A stretch of 64,000 nt of DNA. It comes from Pardosa pseudoannulata. Taxonomy: Eukaryota > Arthropoda > Arachnida > Araneae > Lycosidae. Below the pieces are notes generated by a model. That model made no database searches and had not been told where the DNA came from. It saw only the letters and a list, made by a program, of their open reading frames with translations. The stretch is from NCBI GenBank assembly GCA_032207245.1, contig CM063505.1, positions 179,067,296 through 179,131,295 of the forward strand, given 5' to 3'. A program made the translations under genes and the position numbers. This document shows positions 58,992 to 64,000 of this stretch, one piece after another; the first letter of the stretch is position 1; each line of letters starts with the position of its first letter.

Positions 58992-61423
58992 GTAAGATTC
59001 TAATTCACTAAATTTTTTCTCAAAATATAGTGTGCACTTTTTATTTTGTTACATGTTATGTTTTTGATTTTAGGCTGGTGGAAAAGCTGGCAAAGATTCT
59101 GGAAAGTCTAAAGCAAAGGCCGTATCTCGTTCTGCACGGGCAGGATTACAAGTAAGAATTAATATATCATATTTATTTTCAAAGCATATTTTTTTTCCCC
59201 TGATTATGTAGTAAACTGTTTGAAAGAGATTGAGTAGAACGACTTTCATACAATTTCTTTACTGTACTTTTTTCTAATTAATATATGTAAACTGTACGTG
59301 TGGAGTTTGTGGTGTATCACTTAAAATATTTCTAATAAGGGTGAAATGTTTTAAAGTATCCTAATGTATAACCCAATGTGCTGATTTTTTCCCACTCTGT
59401 CAAGTAAATTAAAAATCTTTTTTAAATTTAATATAAACTTACCATTGCTTAATAACTTTTTCGTGCTCAGTTTTGTTGTAATCCTCGTAAATCTTGCGTA
59501 TAATTAAATTTGTTTTATGTTCATACTAATATAAATTGTACAACTTGTTGCAAAATAATGAAATCTATCTTAATTTTCCAGTTAAGAGTGTTTTTTGAAT
59601 ATAAACAAATTCTATGTGTAGTATTAAGTTTAAAAAAATTTATTAAGATTTCAGCTCTATTAAATCCCAAAAGCTTGTGGTACTCTGCTTTTGAAAGTAA
59701 AGCCACTTAAATGAGTGGGATATTATGGCTGTATATTCACTATATTTCTGTATTCTTTATATAAGTTAAGAAAGAATCATGGTTATAGTAATGGTGTCAA
59801 ATCATTTACCTGACTGAGAAAAAAATAGGTCACAGGTATAATGTAAGAACATTATAAGCTACTTGTAATATTTTCTCTATGCACAAATTAAAATGATTTT
59901 ATGTTCTTGATTTTCAAATGAAGATAGTTTAAACAGTGAATTGTATATTAAGTATTTTTCTTATAAATAATTGCTTATTTACTATTTAGTTTCCAGTGGG
60001 ACGTATTCATCGTCATCTAAAGCATCGCACTACAAGTCATGGTCGAGTTGGTGCTACAGCCGCAGTTTACAGTGCTGCAATTTTGGAGTATTTAACTGCT
60101 GAGGTAAAACTTACTTTGCATGTTACAGGATAGAAAGTGGAATTTGGGGTGAAAATATAAAATATTTTTTAAAAATAGAATATATTATGGTATTGTAGCA
60201 GATTATAAAAATTATAACACTTATTACAAGGCAAGTGTCTTAAATTTTGTTTGTCTAATTATACTGCCACTATATTATACTAATATTCAAAATTGCTTTA
60301 TGTGCATGAAAAGACTTAGTAAGTACCTACTTGTATTTAAATGTATGAATCTTATTAAATATACAGATAATGAAATTTTTCTTTTCAATAAGAATTAAAA
60401 AGGTTTTAGTGCTGTATTACACATGAGAATTAAAAGGTTAAAATAAAAGTGGTCTTGTACATGTTTCCTGGTGTAGTAAAATACAGTATTCAGCCTTATG
60501 TGTTAAAAGTATGTAGAGGTGATTCTAATCCAAAAATCTAAATCTTCCAAAGATTGTAATTTTTTTTTTTTTTTTTTTAAATCTGGAGTCCTGAAAAATG
60601 CAAGAAATCAATCTTTTACCTCTATATATGTGTGTGTGTGTATATATACATGGTTTTCGTGCACCTAAAAAGTCAGGGAAAATCATGGATTTAGACAATG
60701 GATTAATTTTGTCATGGAAAGTCTTGATTTTTCAAGTAAAATCAGTAAAAGTCATGGATCCGCTAAACTACCGATTAAAAAAAATTGCATTGAATTGTTT
60801 AATTCTATTTTTACTTGTCATTTAGCTGAAGTTACTGAGTTTAATATTTATGTATTATCCTATTGACCCTATTGCCAAGTAAAATTTGTTTCCCAAGGAA
60901 ACTCAAAGCAAGAAAGCTTAATGGGTGGGTAAATGTATATTATTCTGTTTTTTTTTCTTAAATTGTAGATTAAAATTTTATTAATATAATTATTTTTTAT
61001 TAAAAAATAATTAAAGATTTTTGCACAAAATTTAAGTTTATCTCTACGGATATTGTATATAAATATTATAGGGTTATATTTGGCTATTATTCATGGTCAT
61101 CTGGATAATACCAAAGTGCCTTGAATTCAAATTGGAAACATTTTGATTGAAAAATTGCTATATTATTGAACTTAGGTATGTAGATACAACAATTTATTTT
61201 TATGTATGTGAGTTTATTAACACTTATAAAGTAAGTTTATAGTTTTTTTATGATAAAATTCCTGTAATTTCTCTAAAAGCATATATTTTATTTGTATGTA
61301 CATCAGAAGTTTTATTCATATATACTTTTAACAAAAGCTTTTTAAAGTCATGGAAAATGATCTGCTAAGTCAGGGAAAGTCATGGATTTGAAGAAGTTTA
61401 TTTTGGCAGATACCCTGTATATA

Positions 61424-61478
<55 letters not shown>

Positions 61479-62726
61479 GATAATCAGAAAGTTACTGCCT
61501 TTCTCATCATTTCTCTTTTTGGCTGCCTCCATATCAGTTGATTCATGTGACATTTGCTTCAAGATTTAAAAAAAAAAAAAAAAAAAAAGCTTTGTGAAGT
61601 GGCATATAAAACATCTAGAACGGCTGTAGTTATAATATAACAAAGCCATAATTGTGTGAACTATGGAAAGCAACTGTGTTTTCTAGAGTTTGTGTCTAGA
61701 AAATCTGCAATTTTTTTCAATGAGAAATAGTTAATACTATGATTATAATGTGGGGCTCTTAAGTTTTTCATACCCATATCGTTAGGAGGAGAAACATTCA
61801 TGTTTTTCAACATGCCCTCTTTTTTATGAATGTCTGCTAAATGTAAATGCATGTAGGAATATAGGAGGGGGGTGTCCACTAGATTAGCATTGTATAAACA
61901 TTTAGAAGTTCACTTTTAATATAATTGTAATTTAAACTAGTAACACATGCTTTTCAAAAATTTTTACATAGATTAATACATGATATTCAGTAATTACTTT
62001 CCTAAGACTTCAAGTTGAAGGGTGAACTTATCCTCCTCAGTTGTATATAGTTGTCCAGCAGAAAGGGGTTGTGGAGCAAAAAAATTTGTTTTTAAAAAGT
62101 ATAAGTGAACATTTCATATAGGGAGGAGAGAGATAATGAATATAAAAATAACGAAGTTTTTAATGATATAAAAATATTTTTAACTCATAAAAAAGGTTAA
62201 ATTTTACTTTGAAACAAAAAATTAAAAGATAATTTGAATTACTTTAAATTAAAACAAGCATTTAATTTTTTTTTCTCGTGGGTATTAAATGTACTATTAT
62301 CTATGTGTGAGAAACACTATCAATAATTTTATTGGAAATCTGGAGATGGTGAGTGCAAAATTTCTGAAATCCTGTATTTCAGTGCAATAAAACATCCCAA
62401 ATTTTTTAAAGTTGGTAAAAAATTATTTGTATTATTACTATAATTATCCTTAAAACATTTAACTTTTTAACATTATTTCAGCTTTGTTCAAATCAGAGTT
62501 ATGTATTACATTTAACTTAATGTACTTACAGGTATTAGAATTGGCTGGAAATGCTAGCAAAGATCTGAAAGTAAAGAGAATAACTCCAAGACATTTACAA
62601 CTTGCTATTCGTGGAGATGAAGAACTTGATTCACTTATCAAAGCAACCATAGCTGGTGGTGGTGTTATACCTCATATTCATAAATCACTTATTGGCAAAA
62701 AGGGAACTGCACCTAAAACTCCATAA
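58989..62726 (+). CDS. H2A.Z: Histone H2A.Z (H2A variant), four exons, complete
   Basis: Replacement histone deposited by SWR1/SRCAP-type remodellers at promoters and regulatory DNA (family knowledge). Exons 58989-58991 (ATG alone), 59074-59151, 59990-60103 and 62532-62726 join in phase 0 to give 129 residues, the usual length. Starts [20 protein letters not shown], then the histone fold ([75 protein letters not shown]) and [16 protein letters not shown]. Loop and acidic-patch residues DEELDSL are intact. The C terminus GTAPKTP lacks the SQ[EY] phosphorylation motif of Drosophila H2Av, so H2A.X-like damage signalling is not encoded here. Being spliced and polyadenylated, it is of the replication-independent type. 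The N-terminal lysines are conserved. Confidence 0.97.
59074..59151 (+). CDS. H2A.Z: H2A.Z exon 2
   Basis: Acceptor attttag, donor TTACAA|GTAAGA. Encodes [20 protein letters not shown] and ARAGLQ. Confidence 0.96.
59990..60103 (+). CDS. H2A.Z: H2A.Z exon 3
   Basis: Acceptor tatttag, donor GCTGAG|GTAAAA. Encodes [20 protein letters not shown] and [18 protein letters not shown]. Confidence 0.97.
60640..61430. mobile_element. Candidate non-autonomous DNA element with AGTCAGGGAAAxTCATGGATTT words near both ends
   Basis: agtcagggaaaatcatggat at about 60671 and agtcagggaaagtcatggat at about 61370, in direct orientation, with related agtcatgga words between. The right end reads ttggcagataccctgtatat; the left reads tacatggttttcgtgcacct. 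No coding region. The boundaries are uncertain because a TA tract abuts the right end. Confidence 0.45.
61424..61474. repeat. (TA)n microsatellite
   Basis: About 25 TA units. Confidence 0.95.
61480..61640 (+). repeat. Dispersed repeat, copy 2 (shared with 3998-4225)
   Basis: Shares ordered words with the first copy, including ataaaacatctagaac. Interrupted by a poly-A of about 20 nt. Confidence 0.5.
62532..62726 (+). CDS. H2A.Z: H2A.Z exon 4
   Basis: Acceptor cttacag. Encodes [20 protein letters not shown] to KGTAPKTP and TAA. AATAAA lies at 62944-62949. Confidence 0.97.
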   Translation, partial: VLELAGNASKDLKVKRITPRHLQLAIRGDEELDSLIKATIAGGGVIPHIHKSLIGKKGTAPKTP

Positions 62727-62943
62727 TCATTTCACATGCTTGTTTCATATACATACACATTAACTAACCATGTAATCAAATTTTTACATTTTATATAACT
62801 TCTCAAAACTCACAGCTTTCTTATATATTTTTGGAACTGTAAAGTCTTAACTTCATGAAAAAGCCTTATATTTTTCAGCAGTTTGTTTGTTTGTTTATTG
62901 TATGATTACTTGACTTTCTGTAAAATTAAGAAAAAAAAACTTA

Positions 62944-62949
62944 AATAAA
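62944..62949 (+). terminator. H2A.Z polyadenylation signal AATAAA
   Basis: A canonical AATAAA about 220 bp after the stop codon, followed by a T-rich stretch (ttgtacttttgtaatactta). No histone stem-loop was seen, as expected for a replacement variant. Confidence 0.6.
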
Positions 62950-64000
62950 ATTGAATCTAGAATTGTACTTTTGTAATACTTATTTTATTCTCTTCCCACC
63001 CCCTATTATTTTCTAAGCTATGCTGATAATTTTGCTTTAATTGCAATCTGGCAATACAAGTAAAGTTTTCAATTGGTATGCAATGATCTGTTACAATGTT
63101 ATCTAAACTTTACCTCAGAATCTATTAAATTGTAGTATAGAAAAGTGAAATCGAAAGGCATTTATTTATATATATATATATCTAATATCACTATTTTGTT
63201 ATGCAATTTTTTTAACTTGTAAGCTACCTCCTAGTTATATCTGGGCAAAAGCCAGATTACACTGGATCTACTAGAATAGGTTTCTCTTTGTATGTGGTAC
63301 ATGGAAATCTGAGATACTGAAGAAAATTTTTGTAGGGTATGGTTTGGTAGAGGTTTGCCCCTAAAGAAATCATTGGTAATTATAAAAGGGAAACTCAAGG
63401 GTTGAACAACATGGAAATTGTAACATAAATGCCTCAAATTTCATTAATACATGAAATATTTACAATCAGAAATAATTAACGTTACAGTAGGGACTAAAAG
63501 CATGGGGAAACATTTATTGGAAATAAATGATAGAGAATTGATAAAAATAATGGTATCAAGCAATAGCTGTTTGGTATGAATTTATGCCAAATATTAAACT
63601 CATTGTAGGGAAAATTTTATTGTTTACATTCTGAATGTTAATGAAACAATTTCTTTTTAGGATGGCTTGTTGCATAATAGGAATTGCACTTATGACTAAA
63701 TAGGAGCTGGTCAGAATATTTATCAACTAAAAATCACTACATTTATGCTGCAGGATATTGCAGTTATGAAAATTGACTTGTTACTAAAAGTTAAAGACTG
63801 AAATCTTATCCAAAAGTTTTAACCTTCCAAGTGGTACGTGCATAGTTTTCCTGCCACCATATGTTGTCTCAATGCTTATGCACATACAATTTTCAACCTT
63901 AAAAACTGTCTGAAAATGCAAGAAACTTTTTTTCTCATTGCTATTTCCCCGATATCCTTTGATAAGAGTGTCCAGCTGATTGTTCAGCAACTGCAACCTC
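62950..64000. other. Downstream of H2A.Z, nothing recognised
   Basis: AT-rich sequence to the window end with one short (TA)n run (63167-63181). No exon or repeat recognised. Confidence 0.6.

Larger units (their letters stand above)
60104..62531. other. H2A.Z intron 3
   Basis: 2.4 kb. Carries a repeat with AGTCAGGGAAA words (about 60640-61430), a (TA)n tract (61424-61474) and a second copy of the dispersed repeat (61480-61640). Confidence 0.75.

Overview
The window is AT-rich nuclear DNA from an animal. It has spliceosomal genes with short exons, kilobase introns with GT..AG ends, many (TA)n and homopolymer tracts, and several families of interspersed repeats. The genes are clearly metazoan. 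The very low GC, the intron-rich structure and the abundant tRNA-derived SINEs would fit an arthropod, perhaps a chelicerate such as a spider, but that is an inference and nothing in the sequence fixes the species. A run of exactly 100 N (43692-43791) marks an assembly gap of unknown size.

Layout. (1) 2438-14605, plus strand: the last seven coding exons of a Gln/Asn/Pro-rich, probably disordered protein that I cannot name; its 5' end lies outside the window or is not recognised. (2) 14606-28765: about 14 kb of intergenic/UTR sequence without a recognisable gene, with repeats and a small hAT-type MITE. (3) 43386-28766, minus strand: nine exons of a lemur tail kinase (LMTK/AATYK) homologue: a transmembrane segment, a juxtamembrane region, a kinase domain and a short acidic tail. 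The exon(s) before the membrane segment are not found, and the N gap lies just upstream. (4) 58560-45392, minus strand: UTP23, a PIN-like SSU processome factor, in three exons. The last exon carries an apparent 1-base frameshift. Its two long introns hold nested transposons and a broken SWIM/YqaJ-type nuclease gene. (5) 58989-62726, plus strand: a complete four-exon histone H2A.Z gene, head to head with UTP23 with 428 bp between the start codons, so the two probably share a bidirectional promoter.

The mobile DNA is the most instructive part. A 1,084-bp piggyBac-type element is flanked by TTAA (5023-6114). A 3,785-bp element with hAT-like inverted ends sits between 6-bp TAATAT duplications (48997-52781), inside the dimerisation region of another decayed hAT transposase, and removing it plus one duplication restores the reading frame. 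A dispersed non-coding repeat is present in opposite orientations at 4.2-7.3 kb and 49.5-51.0 kb, with direct repeats near its ends and a ~25-bp segment inverted between the copies. At least eleven copies of one tRNA-derived SINE are scattered through the window. The host genes have no evident shared pathway beyond the head-to-head H2A.Z/UTP23 pair. I did not find a convincing new multi-gene system.
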